From Odoribacter sp. (lineage in GTDB: Bacteria > Bacteroidota > Bacteroidia > Bacteroidales > Marinifilaceae): DNA of 64,000 bases. The stretch spans positions 1-64,000 of the forward strand of contig JAHHTT010000004.1 in assembly GCA_020024465.1 (NCBI GenBank), read 5' to 3'. Each line of letters opens with the position of its first letter. Positions within the stretch are counted from its first letter, which is position 1. The position numbers were made by a program, and so were the translations under genes. The notes beneath the pieces are model-generated. The model did no database searches. It saw only the letters and a program-made list of their open reading frames with translations, and was not told the DNA's origin. Shown in pieces: positions 51,441 to 59,822 of the stretch.

Positions 51441-52715
51441 ATGATGAAAGTTGACGTATTGCTTGGATTACAATGGGGGGATGAAGGGAAAGGGAAAGTG
51501 GTGGATGTACTGACACCTGGCTATGATGTTGTAACTCGTTTTCAGGGAGGTCCCAATGCCGGTCATACCTTGGAATTTGGTGGACAAAAATATGTGCTTC
51601 GTTCAATTCCTTCCGGTATTTTTCAGGGAGGTAAAATGAATATTATCGGTAATGGAGTGGTGTTGGATCCTATATTGTTCCGGCAAGAAGCAGAGGCTTT
51701 GGCAGAAAGCGGGCATGATTTGACCAAACAATTGTGTATTTCCAAGAAAGCTCATTTGATTATGCCTACGCATCGTATTTTGGATGCTGCCTATGAAGCA
51801 GCTAAAGGTGATGCTAAAGTAGGGACTACCGGAAAAGGTATTGGTCCGACTTATACCGACAAGATAAGTAGAAACGGTTTGAGAGTAGGGGATCTGTTGT
51901 TTGGTTTCGATGAAAAATATGCGATTGCCAAGGGTAAACACGAGGTGATTTTGCAGGGATTGAATTATAAATATGATGTTGCAGCCTTGGAAAAAGAGTG
52001 GTTTGATGCATTGGAATATTTGAAAAAATTCAAGTTTATTGATAGCGAACACGTTATTAACAATTTACTGAAAGAAGGGAAAAGTGTTTTGGCAGAAGGA
52101 GCGCAAGGTACCATGTTGGATGTGGATTTCGGTTCCTATCCCTTTGTGACATCTTCAAATACCATCTGTGCCGGTGCTTGTAGCGGTTTAGGAATCGCTC
52201 CCCGAAATATTGGAGAGGTATATGGTATTTTTAAAGCATATTGTACTCGCGTGGGTGCAGGACCTTTTCCTACTGAATTATTCGATGAAACAGGAGACAA
52301 ATTGGGTCGGCTTGGGCACGAATTCGGTGCGGTAACCGGTCGTAAACGTCGTTGCGGATGGATAGATCTGGTGGCTCTGAGATATGCAATTATGATCAAT
52401 GGTGTGACGAATCTTATCATGATGAAGAGTGATGTGCTGGATTCTTTTGAGACGATAAAGGTCTGTGTGGCTTATAAAATTAATGGACAGGAAACGGAGG
52501 AATTCCCATTTGATATTTGTGAAGAAGTGGAGCCTGTATATGCCGAATTGCCGGGATGGCGGACGGATATGACACAAATGATTTCGGAAGACGAATTTCC
52601 AGAAGAGTTTAATGCCTATATCAATTTTCTGGAAGAGGAATTGGGAGTGCCGATTAAAATTGTTTCAGTAGGTCCTGATAGAGAACAAACTATTATTCGT
52701 AACGAAGAAGAATAA
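51441..52715 (+). CDS. purA: Adenylosuccinate synthase
   Basis: 424 residues. Condenses IMP with aspartate using GTP, the first step to AMP. LQWGDEGKGKVVDVL gives catalytic Asp14 and the P-loop; GGPNAGHTL holds the catalytic His. GTTGKGIGPTYTDKISRNG and EGAQGTMLDVDFGSYPFVTSSNT are the other signatures. Two Met codons (51441 and 51444) precede KVDVLLG; either may start. A terminator follows at once. Confidence 0.97.
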   Translation: MMKVDVLLGLQWGDEGKGKVVDVLTPGYDVVTRFQGGPNAGHTLEFGGQKYVLRSIPSGIFQGGKMNIIGNGVVLDPILFRQEAEALAESGHDLTKQLCISKKAHLIMPTHRILDAAYEAAKGDAKVGTTGKGIGPTYTDKISRNGLRVGDLLFGFDEKYAIAKGKHEVILQGLNYKYDVAALEKEWFDALEYLKKFKFIDSEHVINNLLKEGKSVLAEGAQGTMLDVDFGSYPFVTSSNTICAGACSGLGIAPRNIGEVYGIFKAYCTRVGAGPFPTELFDETGDKLGRLGHEFGAVTGRKRRCGWIDLVALRYAIMINGVTNLIMMKSDVLDSFETIKVCVAYKINGQETEEFPFDICEEVEPVYAELPGWRTDMTQMISEDEFPEEFNAYINFLEEELGVPIKIVSVGPDREQTIIRNEEE

Positions 52716-52717
52716 TA

Positions 52718-52743
52718 AAGGGAGTCTGTGGGCTCCTTTTTTT
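52718..52743 (+). terminator. Intrinsic terminator after purA
   Basis: AAGGGAG (52718-52724) pairs with CTCCTTT (52733-52739, one G-T pair) around TCTGTGGG, followed by a run of seven Ts (52737-52743). Confidence 0.8.
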
Positions 52744-52771
52744 AATATGTATTGTTGTTAATTCCATTTCT

Positions 52772-54913
52772 ATGCTGCAAGATTTTATAACCCTACCGCT
52801 GACAAATCCTGTATTGATTTTTGCGATGATACTTTTTATTATTTTGCTGGCTCCAGTGGTTTTGCACCGTTTGAGAATACCCGATTTGATAGGATTGATT
52901 CTGGCGGGAGCGTTGATTGGACCGAATGGTCTGGGCATTATGCTGAGAGACAGCAGTATTGAATTGTTTGGTACTGTCGGACTGCTATACATTATGTTTA
53001 TTGCAGGCTTGGAGATTGATATGGCGGATTTGCGAAAGAATTATGGCAAGACCTTGATATTTGGTGTTTACACATTTTTGATTCCGATGATTGCCGGAAC
53101 TTTGACAAGTGTCTATTTCCTGGAATTTTCTTGGCCTACTTCTATTTTGCTTGCCAGTATGTATGCTTCCCATACATTGATAACCTATCCGATTGTGAGT
53201 AAATACGGAATTGCACGGAATAGGGTTGTCAGTATTGCAATAGGCGGTACTGTTATAACCTGTATTCTGGCTTTGTTGGTATTAGCTGTAATTGTGGGCA
53301 TGTCTGTCGGAGAGATTAATGAAACTTTTTGGATAAAACTTGGCTTGTCAAGTATTGCTTTTACTGTAATAGTGCTGGTTATTTTTCCCATTGTCGGACG
53401 TGCTTTCTTTAAGCGTTATGATGATTCTGTCGGTCAGTATATTTTTGTATTGGCTTTGGTATTTCTGGCATCCTTTTTAGCGGAAGCTGCCGGTCTGGAA
53501 GCCATTATCGGAGCTTTTTTGGCCGGTCTTGCATTGAATAAATTGATACCGAATACGTCAGCATTGATGAACCGGATCGATTTTGTGGGGAACGCTATTT
53601 TCATACCGTTTTTTCTGATAGGCGTAGGAATGTTAGTTAATGTCAAAACCTTTGCAGCGGGATGGGATGCTTTATTGGTGGCGGGCATGATGTGTGTCAT
53701 AGCCACTTTAACGAAATATGCCGCTGCCTGGTTGACAGAGAAAAATTTTAAGCTGACTCGCGACGAAGGAAGTCTGCTGTTTGGTTTGAGTAATGCGCAG
53801 GCAGCGGCTACTTTGGCTGCTGTATTGATAGGTTATAAAGTGGTGTTGGGAACGGATGCCGATGGTAACTTGATTCGTTTGTTAAACGAAGATGTGTTGA
53901 ATGGGACAATCATTATGATACTTGTGACATGTACGATTGCATCGTTTGTGACTCAAAAAGCGGCACAGAATATAGCAATTGCTGAGGTTAGCGGAAATAC
54001 TGTCGATGATAATGATATTGAAGAAGAGCGGATATTAATTCCTTTGAGTAATGAAGAGAACGTAGAAGAGCTGATAACATTGGGAGCTGCTATCAAGTCG
54101 CGCAGGAATAAAGCCCATATGACAGCTGTCAGTATTATCAAGTCGGAAAATAATGACCCTGCAGTTTCCAAACGTTCGGAGATGTTGTTGGAAAAAGCTG
54201 TTAAGGTAGCGGCAGCCACTGACCAGCATATCAGTACCGTATTGCGTTATGATTTAAATATCGTGAATGGAATCCGGAATGTTGCCAAGGAGAATAAAAT
54301 AACTGATATCGTATTGGGCTTGCGTACCGGAAAATATATTTCGGGAGAGTTTTTGGGTAAATTGACAGAAGAGGTATTGGCTAAATGTGCGACAACGACA
54401 ATTGCTTATCGACCTATGCAGCCGATTATTACAGTGAAACGGTGTATTATTGTGATACCTGAAGATGCAGAAAAAGAGATCGGATTTCCATATTGGTTGC
54501 TGAGTATTTGGAATATCGGTAAAAATCTGGGGACTAAATTTATATTCTACGGGCATCAGAATGTGTTGAATATTTTAAAAATGGTGAATGCCAAACATAC
54601 GATTGATATGGAATGTAAAGAGTTTACAGATTGGGAGAATTTTTCAGAAGTGGCGAATGCCGTGCAGGATAATGATGCATTGGCTTTGGTTATGAGTCGT
54701 CCGGGGTTCCCGTCCTATTCGCGACATATGGAATATGTACCGACTTATATAAATAAATATTTTAATACGGTGAACTGTATGTTAATTTATCCTATGCAAA
54801 TGGGTATCGGTGAGGATTCTACTACATTTCATAGTATTTCGATGATTAATCGGGTGGAGAGCATGGAAAGACTGATACAGGTGTTGGGTAAATTGTTTAA
54901 GAAGAATAAATGA
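52772..54913 (+). CDS. Cation:proton antiporter with C-terminal universal-stress-like domain
   Basis: 713 residues. The first ~400 form a CPA2-type Na+/H+ or K+/H+ antiporter with about twelve helices (VVLHRLRIPDLIGLILAGALIGPNGLGI, GLYIMFIAGLEIDM-like, ASFLAEAAGLEAIIGAFLAGLALN, LFGLSNAQAAATLAAVLIG). The remaining ~300 residues are soluble and resemble two UspA-like domains (from RILIPLSNEENVEELITLG), possibly nucleotide-binding. No TrkA-N domain is seen. It exports monovalent cations in exchange for protons; ion specificity is not readable. Monocistronic. Confidence 0.88.
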   Translation: MLQDFITLPLTNPVLIFAMILFIILLAPVVLHRLRIPDLIGLILAGALIGPNGLGIMLRDSSIELFGTVGLLYIMFIAGLEIDMADLRKNYGKTLIFGVYTFLIPMIAGTLTSVYFLEFSWPTSILLASMYASHTLITYPIVSKYGIARNRVVSIAIGGTVITCILALLVLAVIVGMSVGEINETFWIKLGLSSIAFTVIVLVIFPIVGRAFFKRYDDSVGQYIFVLALVFLASFLAEAAGLEAIIGAFLAGLALNKLIPNTSALMNRIDFVGNAIFIPFFLIGVGMLVNVKTFAAGWDALLVAGMMCVIATLTKYAAAWLTEKNFKLTRDEGSLLFGLSNAQAAATLAAVLIGYKVVLGTDADGNLIRLLNEDVLNGTIIMILVTCTIASFVTQKAAQNIAIAEVSGNTVDDNDIEEERILIPLSNEENVEELITLGAAIKSRRNKAHMTAVSIIKSENNDPAVSKRSEMLLEKAVKVAAATDQHISTVLRYDLNIVNGIRNVAKENKITDIVLGLRTGKYISGEFLGKLTEEVLAKCATTTIAYRPMQPIITVKRCIIVIPEDAEKEIGFPYWLLSIWNIGKNLGTKFIFYGHQNVLNILKMVNAKHTIDMECKEFTDWENFSEVANAVQDNDALALVMSRPGFPSYSRHMEYVPTYINKYFNTVNCMLIYPMQMGIGEDSTTFHSISMINRVESMERLIQVLGKLFKKNK

Positions 54914-54924
54914 CAGTACAAGCT

Positions 54925-54946
54925 TAATACCTATTTTTAGGTATTA
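54925..54946 (+). promoter_or_regulatory. Perfect palindrome overlapping the feo promoter, candidate iron operator
   Basis: TAATACCTA (54925-54933), TTTT, TAGGTATTA (54938-54946): a perfect 9-base inverted repeat. It lies just where the -33 region of the feoAB promoter should be, so a bound repressor would block RNA polymerase. No U tract follows, so a terminator is less likely. Fur-type binding is inference. Confidence 0.5.
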
Positions 54947-54966
54947 CGATAGCGATGTATATTCTC

Positions 54967-54974
54967 TATCTTTG
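54967..54974 (+). promoter_or_regulatory. -7 element of the feoAB promoter
   Basis: TATCTTTG followed by C, 19 bases after a TTAC that could act as the -33 and that overlaps the right arm of the palindrome. The start codon is 19 bases further on. Confidence 0.55.
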
Positions 54975-54993
54975 CAGATAAATACGAGAAATA

Positions 54994-57360
54994 ATGGATA
55001 ATAGTTATTTGAAACTTTCGGATATCGCAACAGGGGATGAGTGTGTAATTATTAAAGTGCATGGGCATGGCAGTTTTCGTAATAGAATAGTGGAGATGGG
55101 ATTTGTGAAGGGAGAAAAGGTTTTGGTGATTAAAAATGCCCCTTTACATGACCCTATAGAATATAAATTGATGGATAGTCACATATCCTTGAGAAGGAGT
55201 GAGGCGTCTCTGATTGAGGTGGTGCGTATTTCCGGAGAGGTGTCCGGAGGATTTAATGGAACGTTTACCGAGGATGAGATTGCACGGGAAGTGTATGAAA
55301 AATCGCAGACAATCAATATCGCTTTGGTGGGGAATCCTAATAGCGGAAAGACTTCTTTGTTCAATCGGGCTACGGGTTTGCGGGAAAAGGTGGGCAACTA
55401 TAGCGGCGTTACGGTGGATGCTAAACAAGGAGTTATACACCATAAAGGTTATACAATCAATCTGATAGATTTGCCCGGCACCTATTCTTTGACAGAATAT
55501 TCTGCTGAAGAAGTATATGTTAGAGAGTATATCACCATACATCATCCTGATCTTGTATTGAATGTTGTCGATGCCTCAAATCTGGAGCGTAATCTTTTTT
55601 TGACTACTCAGTTAATTGATATGAATATTCGTGTCGTAATGGCATTGAACATGTATGATGAATTGCTTGCCGGTGGGGCCGAATTGAATTATGCTTACCT
55701 GGGACAATTAATGGGAATACCCATTATTCCGACCACAGCATCGCGGGGTATCGGTATTGCCGAGGTGTTGGATAAAATTATTGAGGTATTTGAAGACAAG
55801 GCGAAAGAAGTCCGGCATGTGCATATTAATTATGGGCAGGAAATTGAAGATTCAATTAGCCGGATAAAAGCAATTGTCGTATCGAACAAGGATATTACGG
55901 ATATGTATGTTCCGAGATATGTATCTATTAAACTTCTTGAAAATGACAGAATCATGCAGAAACAACTGCATTCCGTGCCGAATTATGAACAGATAATATC
56001 TGTGGCTGATAAGGAAATTCTGCAATTGGAGAAAGAGTATAAAGAAGATGCTAAAACGGTTATTACGAATGCTAAATATGGATTTATCCGTGGGGCTTTA
56101 CAGGAAACTTATAATCCGGGAGAAAAAGATAAACGCCAGTTGACCAATGCCATTGATGCTTTGCTTACCCATCAGTGGTTGGGATTTCCATTTTTGATAT
56201 TCTTTATGTGGCTGACATTTCAAGTGACCTTTTCCTTGGGAAATTATCCGATGGATTGGATTGATATGGGAGTGGCAGCATTGGGAGAGTGGGTGGCAGG
56301 CATTCTGCCGGAAGGTCCATTGAATGATTTGTTGGTGAACGGTATTATTGCCGGAGTGGGGGGTGTCATTGTTTTTTTGCCCAATATTCTGATTCTCTTT
56401 TTTTTTATTTCTTTGATGGAAGATACAGGATATATGGCGAGAGCAGCTTTTATAATGGATCGGCTGATGCATAAGATCGGTTTGCATGGCAAGTCATTTA
56501 TTCCTTTGCTGATAGGTTTTGGTTGTAATGTGCCGGCAATTATGGCAACCCGTACTTTAGAGAGCAGACGAGACCGTATCATCACGATGCTTATAACTCC
56601 TTTTATGTCATGCAGTGCCCGTTTGCCGGTTTATATTTTATTGGTGGCAGCTTTCTTCTCGAAAAATCAAGGTTTGGTGCTGGTGTCTGTTTATTTTATA
56701 GGTATTGTTGTGGCAGTATTGACTGCCTTATTGATGAAAAAGACACTTTTTAAAAATTCGTCAGAGCCTTTTGTTATGGAGTTGCCTCCTTATCGAATGC
56801 CTACGATGCGGAATATTCTGATTCATATGTGGGAGAAAGCAGGGCAATATTTACGGAAAATGGGGACGATTATATTAATGGCTTCCATATTGATCTGGGC
56901 TTTAGGCTATTTCCCGTTGGATAGAAATGCAGAGGCTGATTCGTCAGATCATTTGGAACAATCATATATTGGCAGAATGGGACGTTTTATAGAACCGGGA
57001 CTGGCGCCTTTGGGTTTTGACTGGAAAATGGGAGTCAGTATTGTAACCGGTTTGGCTGCTAAGGAGATAGTCGTCAGCTCTATGGGTATTTTATATCATG
57101 TTCCGGATGCAGAGGAGAATACCCAAGGATTGGTAGATAGTTTGAAAAGTCAAGTGGACAGTCAGGGGAATCATATTTTTAGCCCTTTGGTGGCCTATGG
57201 TTTTATGCTTTTTATTTTGATATACTTTCCTTGTATGGCTGTGATAGCAGCTATTAAGAAAGAAGCAGGCTGGCGGTGGGCATTGTTTACTGTATTTTAT
57301 ACTACAGGACTGGCATGGATCGTTTCTTTTTGTGTATATCAAATTGGTAGTATGTTTTAA
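54994..57360 (+). CDS. feoAB: Ferrous iron transporter, FeoA-FeoB fusion
   Basis: 788 residues. Residues 1-78 are a FeoA SH3-like domain (LSDIATGDECVIIKVHGHG, IVEMGFVKGEKVLVI). After a short linker comes the FeoB G domain: G1 GNPNSGKT at 113-120, switch NYSGVTVD, G3 DLPG at 159-162, G4 NMYD at 219-222. From about residue 385 two Gate motifs and about eight helices form the permease (IGFGCNVPAIMATRTLESRRDR, MSCSARLPVYILLVAAFF). It imports Fe2+ through the inner membrane. FeoA fusion is common in Bacteroidetes. A small Cys-rich partner gene follows after three bases. Confidence 0.96.
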   Translation: MDNSYLKLSDIATGDECVIIKVHGHGSFRNRIVEMGFVKGEKVLVIKNAPLHDPIEYKLMDSHISLRRSEASLIEVVRISGEVSGGFNGTFTEDEIAREVYEKSQTINIALVGNPNSGKTSLFNRATGLREKVGNYSGVTVDAKQGVIHHKGYTINLIDLPGTYSLTEYSAEEVYVREYITIHHPDLVLNVVDASNLERNLFLTTQLIDMNIRVVMALNMYDELLAGGAELNYAYLGQLMGIPIIPTTASRGIGIAEVLDKIIEVFEDKAKEVRHVHINYGQEIEDSISRIKAIVVSNKDITDMYVPRYVSIKLLENDRIMQKQLHSVPNYEQIISVADKEILQLEKEYKEDAKTVITNAKYGFIRGALQETYNPGEKDKRQLTNAIDALLTHQWLGFPFLIFFMWLTFQVTFSLGNYPMDWIDMGVAALGEWVAGILPEGPLNDLLVNGIIAGVGGVIVFLPNILILFFFISLMEDTGYMARAAFIMDRLMHKIGLHGKSFIPLLIGFGCNVPAIMATRTLESRRDRIITMLITPFMSCSARLPVYILLVAAFFSKNQGLVLVSVYFIGIVVAVLTALLMKKTLFKNSSEPFVMELPPYRMPTMRNILIHMWEKAGQYLRKMGTIILMASILIWALGYFPLDRNAEADSSDHLEQSYIGRMGRFIEPGLAPLGFDWKMGVSIVTGLAAKEIVVSSMGILYHVPDAEENTQGLVDSLKSQVDSQGNHIFSPLVAYGFMLFILIYFPCMAVIAAIKKEAGWRWALFTVFYTTGLAWIVSFCVYQIGSMF

Positions 57361-57363
57361 GAG

Positions 57364-57540
57364 ATGGAACAGAAGATAATTGTATATATTATTATAGGAA
57401 TCGCAGTCATGGGTGCTTTGCGTTTTTGCTACAGAAAATTGAAAGCATTCAAGAAAAATAAAGTTTGTGAAGACTGCCGTTCATGTCCTCTGAAGAATAA
57501 GTGCAAAATGGAAAAAAATAATAGTTCCTGTTGTCATTGA
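57364..57540 (+). CDS. FeoB-associated Cys-rich membrane protein
   Basis: 58 residues starting MEQKIIVYIIIGIAVMGALR: one N-terminal membrane helix, a basic segment (YRKLKAFKKNK), then a cysteine-rich tail CEDCRSCPLKNKC and a final SSCCH. The ATG is three bases after the feoAB stop. Small proteins of this build accompany FeoB in many anaerobes and may assist iron or redox handling; no direct evidence here. The last codons also form one arm of the terminator at 57518-57555. Confidence 0.85.
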   Translation: MEQKIIVYIIIGIAVMGALRFCYRKLKAFKKNKVCEDCRSCPLKNKCKMEKNNSSCCH

Positions 57541-57555
57541 CATAGGAGCTATTAT
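57518..57555. terminator. Bidirectional terminator overlapping the end of the Cys-rich gene
   Basis: ATAATAGTTCCT (57518-57529) pairs with AGGAGCTATTAT (57544-57555) with one mismatch and a 14-base loop. The left arm is inside the Cys-rich coding region; the right arm is just after the convergent gene's stop at 57557. Confidence 0.7.
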
Positions 57556-57556
57556 C

Positions 57557-58303
57557 TTAGAATAGTTTCAATGTGATTCGTTCAGCTTCTTTGCGACGTC
57601 GAATTCGTTCTTTTTCTCCTTTGCGGAAAACATATACCAAGCCGTATTCTTCACATTGTTTCCGCTTTTCTTCTTCATCCGGGAGGTTTTCAAAGTGATG
57701 TTCAATTTCATTCCATAATTCAAGAATGAGAGTATCGGCCTCTGTTCTATATTGTGCTACATTATAACTTTCGCGGGCTGTGTTTGTCTGAAATTGTTTT
57801 TGGCGGGTGTAGTGTTCTTTGAAATTTTCAAAGTTTACTCGTACCAAGGCAATGGTTGGATTGTAGATGATATTACCATCTCGTTTAAGAGTACGTTCTT
57901 GGTCTCCTTTAATAATTTTTTCACCCCATTCTAACAAATCCTGCTCTGTTAAAAGCGGTGGAACTTTGGAGTTTTTTTCATCCAATCCGTAATAAGTTCT
58001 GACAGATGGTTTCATTTCGCCTCGAGCTATACAAAAATTCAGCACTTGTATGAAATGAGAAATATATAAACGAGCTTTTTTTGTATATTCAGAAAATTTA
58101 GGACTATTGTCAAATTGTTTCTCTTTTGCCAAATTTGAGGTCTGTATCGCTACTTCGAATTTGGGTAAAAAGAATTCAATCTTTTGTTTTAAAGCAAAAG
58201 AATATGCGATTGTATCTATTTCAAGGTTTTGTCCTTTGGCTAAAGCGCCCTTTAAAGCTCTGATTCTTGCCGCATCTGTATTGGGTAATCTTCTGTAAGG
58301 CAT
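57557..58303 (-). CDS. Conserved hypothetical protein
   Basis: 248 residues, soluble and highly charged, with no signal peptide or membrane segment. It begins MPYRRLPNTDAARIRALKGA and has helical, Lys/Glu-rich middle segments. The C-terminal end is strongly basic (FRKGEKERIRRRKEAERITL), which might bind nucleic acid. No family recognised. It is monocistronic, with its own promoter and a shared terminator. Confidence 0.75.
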   Translation of the reverse strand: MPYRRLPNTDAARIRALKGALAKGQNLEIDTIAYSFALKQKIEFFLPKFEVAIQTSNLAKEKQFDNSPKFSEYTKKARLYISHFIQVLNFCIARGEMKPSVRTYYGLDEKNSKVPPLLTEQDLLEWGEKIIKGDQERTLKRDGNIIYNPTIALVRVNFENFKEHYTRQKQFQTNTARESYNVAQYRTEADTLILELWNEIEHHFENLPDEEEKRKQCEEYGLVYVFRKGEKERIRRRKEAERITLKLF

Positions 58304-58342
58304 GAATTTATATTTTTATGATAATTAGAAATTCTTCCAATG

Positions 58343-58373
58343 CGAAGATAGTGAAAATAAACAATTGAAACAA
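58343..58373 (-). promoter_or_regulatory. Promoter of the conserved hypothetical gene
   Basis: On the minus strand TTG (58371-58373), 20 bases, then TATCTTCG (58343-58350). Same box sequence as the iorAB promoter. Leader about 33 bases. Confidence 0.55.
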
Positions 58374-58406
58374 TATTCGTAAAATCGTTTCAAACAACTT
58401 TATATT

Positions 58407-59795
58407 TTACTGTTTTATGCTTTTGTAGTTATTGTATATATTCATGACCCGACGGACGTATCGGTAGGTTTGCGGGCCATTGCAATAGCCATTTTTTGCT
58501 AAAGAATCTTGATAATATTGTTTTTCATTTTTGTGCAGCATGTAGAAATCTACGTTGTTATCCCATCGGAGGGGGTCTTTACCATATTTTTGAGTTAATC
58601 TAATGGCATCAAGTACATGTCCCGGACCAGCATTGTACGAAGCGAGTATGAATTTAATACGTTCATTGGGATTTGGAATGTAAGAGGAAAGGTATTTATC
58701 CAAATATTTAAGGTAGGAAACTCCTGTATAGATGTTACTGTCCGGACGGAAATAGTCAAAAACATGAAAGTGTTTGGCTGTTTCTGGAATGATTTGCATC
58801 AGACCATAGGCTCCAAACGGAGATTCTGCTTCGGGATTGAATTCGGATTCCGTAAAAACAATGGCGGCTAATAATCGCCAATCCCACCCCAAGCGTTTGT
58901 TCTCTTTTTTTAGCAGTTCGTCATAATGAGAAATTTTGCCTTCTCGGAGCAGGGCATATTTGGATTTATTGCCAATGGCAGATTTATTATTATTGAAATA
59001 GCGTTTATAAAGATATTGTAATTTCCCTTCTTGTCTGATTTTTTGTAGCCACTGGTTGATTTCGTCGGTTAATAGATCTGCTTCTATATTGGTGGCCCAA
59101 GATACAGATATGTTATTTTTCACTTTAGTAGCAAAGTCTATGTTTTTCATCGAAAAACCGGTAGCTTGGGCTATGTTTTCATTAACGATGGTATAGTTTA
59201 TGATTCCGGTTTCAACCAAATGTAACAGGTCTTCGTTAAAACTTTGCTCTATTTCACGTATATGAATCCGAATATTGAGCGAATCTTCCAATTTTTCCAG
59301 AGTCTTTTTGTAGGCCGGAAAATTTTTGGGGATAAAGACTTCTTTACCGTTTAACTTGGCTAAGTTTTCAATCGGAAGGTGGTTTTTGTTTTGTACTAAT
59401 ACTTCGTTTGTGGAAAAAAAAGGATGGCAAAATTGTAATTTTTCCAATCGTTCAGGGGTAGGAGTCATACTGATTGCCAACAAGTCGTATTTGTCATGCT
59501 GAAGGTGGTGTATGGCAGAATCCGGATTGTTGTTGATTTCTATAATTTGTAGATCAACCATCAGATAGTCGGCAAAATCTTTGGCTAATTCGTAATGGAA
59601 ACCGCGAGTGACACCTTGATAAATGTAAAAGTCGGTTGTGTTGTAGAAAGTGGATATATTTAAAGTCCCTCGTGTTAAGATTTTTTCCAGACGGGATGGT
59701 TCCGGAAGGATCATTTCGGAAGATGTAGTATAGGTAATATTGCACCCTATACATAATAATATGCTTATATATATGGCAATTCTTTTGAATGTCAT
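58407..59795 (-). CDS. MltF-like lytic murein transglycosylase lipoprotein
   Basis: 462 residues. Lipoprotein signal with lipobox CIGC (Cys18). Residues about 35-275 are a periplasmic solute-binding (SBP_bac_3) domain (LNISTFYNTTDFYIYQG, YDLLAISMTPTPERLEKL). The C-terminal ~170 residues are a soluble lytic transglycosylase domain with the catalytic Glu in VFTESEFNPEAESPFGAYGLMQI and ILASYNAGPGHVLDAI. It cleaves peptidoglycan glycan strands; the binding domain may sense wall fragments. It lies 27 bases downstream of the porin gene, so the two are probably co-transcribed. Confidence 0.93.
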   Translation of the reverse strand: MTFKRIAIYISILLCIGCNITYTTSSEMILPEPSRLEKILTRGTLNISTFYNTTDFYIYQGVTRGFHYELAKDFADYLMVDLQIIEINNNPDSAIHHLQHDKYDLLAISMTPTPERLEKLQFCHPFFSTNEVLVQNKNHLPIENLAKLNGKEVFIPKNFPAYKKTLEKLEDSLNIRIHIREIEQSFNEDLLHLVETGIINYTIVNENIAQATGFSMKNIDFATKVKNNISVSWATNIEADLLTDEINQWLQKIRQEGKLQYLYKRYFNNNKSAIGNKSKYALLREGKISHYDELLKKENKRLGWDWRLLAAIVFTESEFNPEAESPFGAYGLMQIIPETAKHFHVFDYFRPDSNIYTGVSYLKYLDKYLSSYIPNPNERIKFILASYNAGPGHVLDAIRLTQKYGKDPLRWDNNVDFYMLHKNEKQYYQDSLAKNGYCNGPQTYRYVRRVMNIYNNYKSIKQ

Positions 59796-59822
59796 TTTGT
59801 AAAAATAGAAAAAATAAACTGA

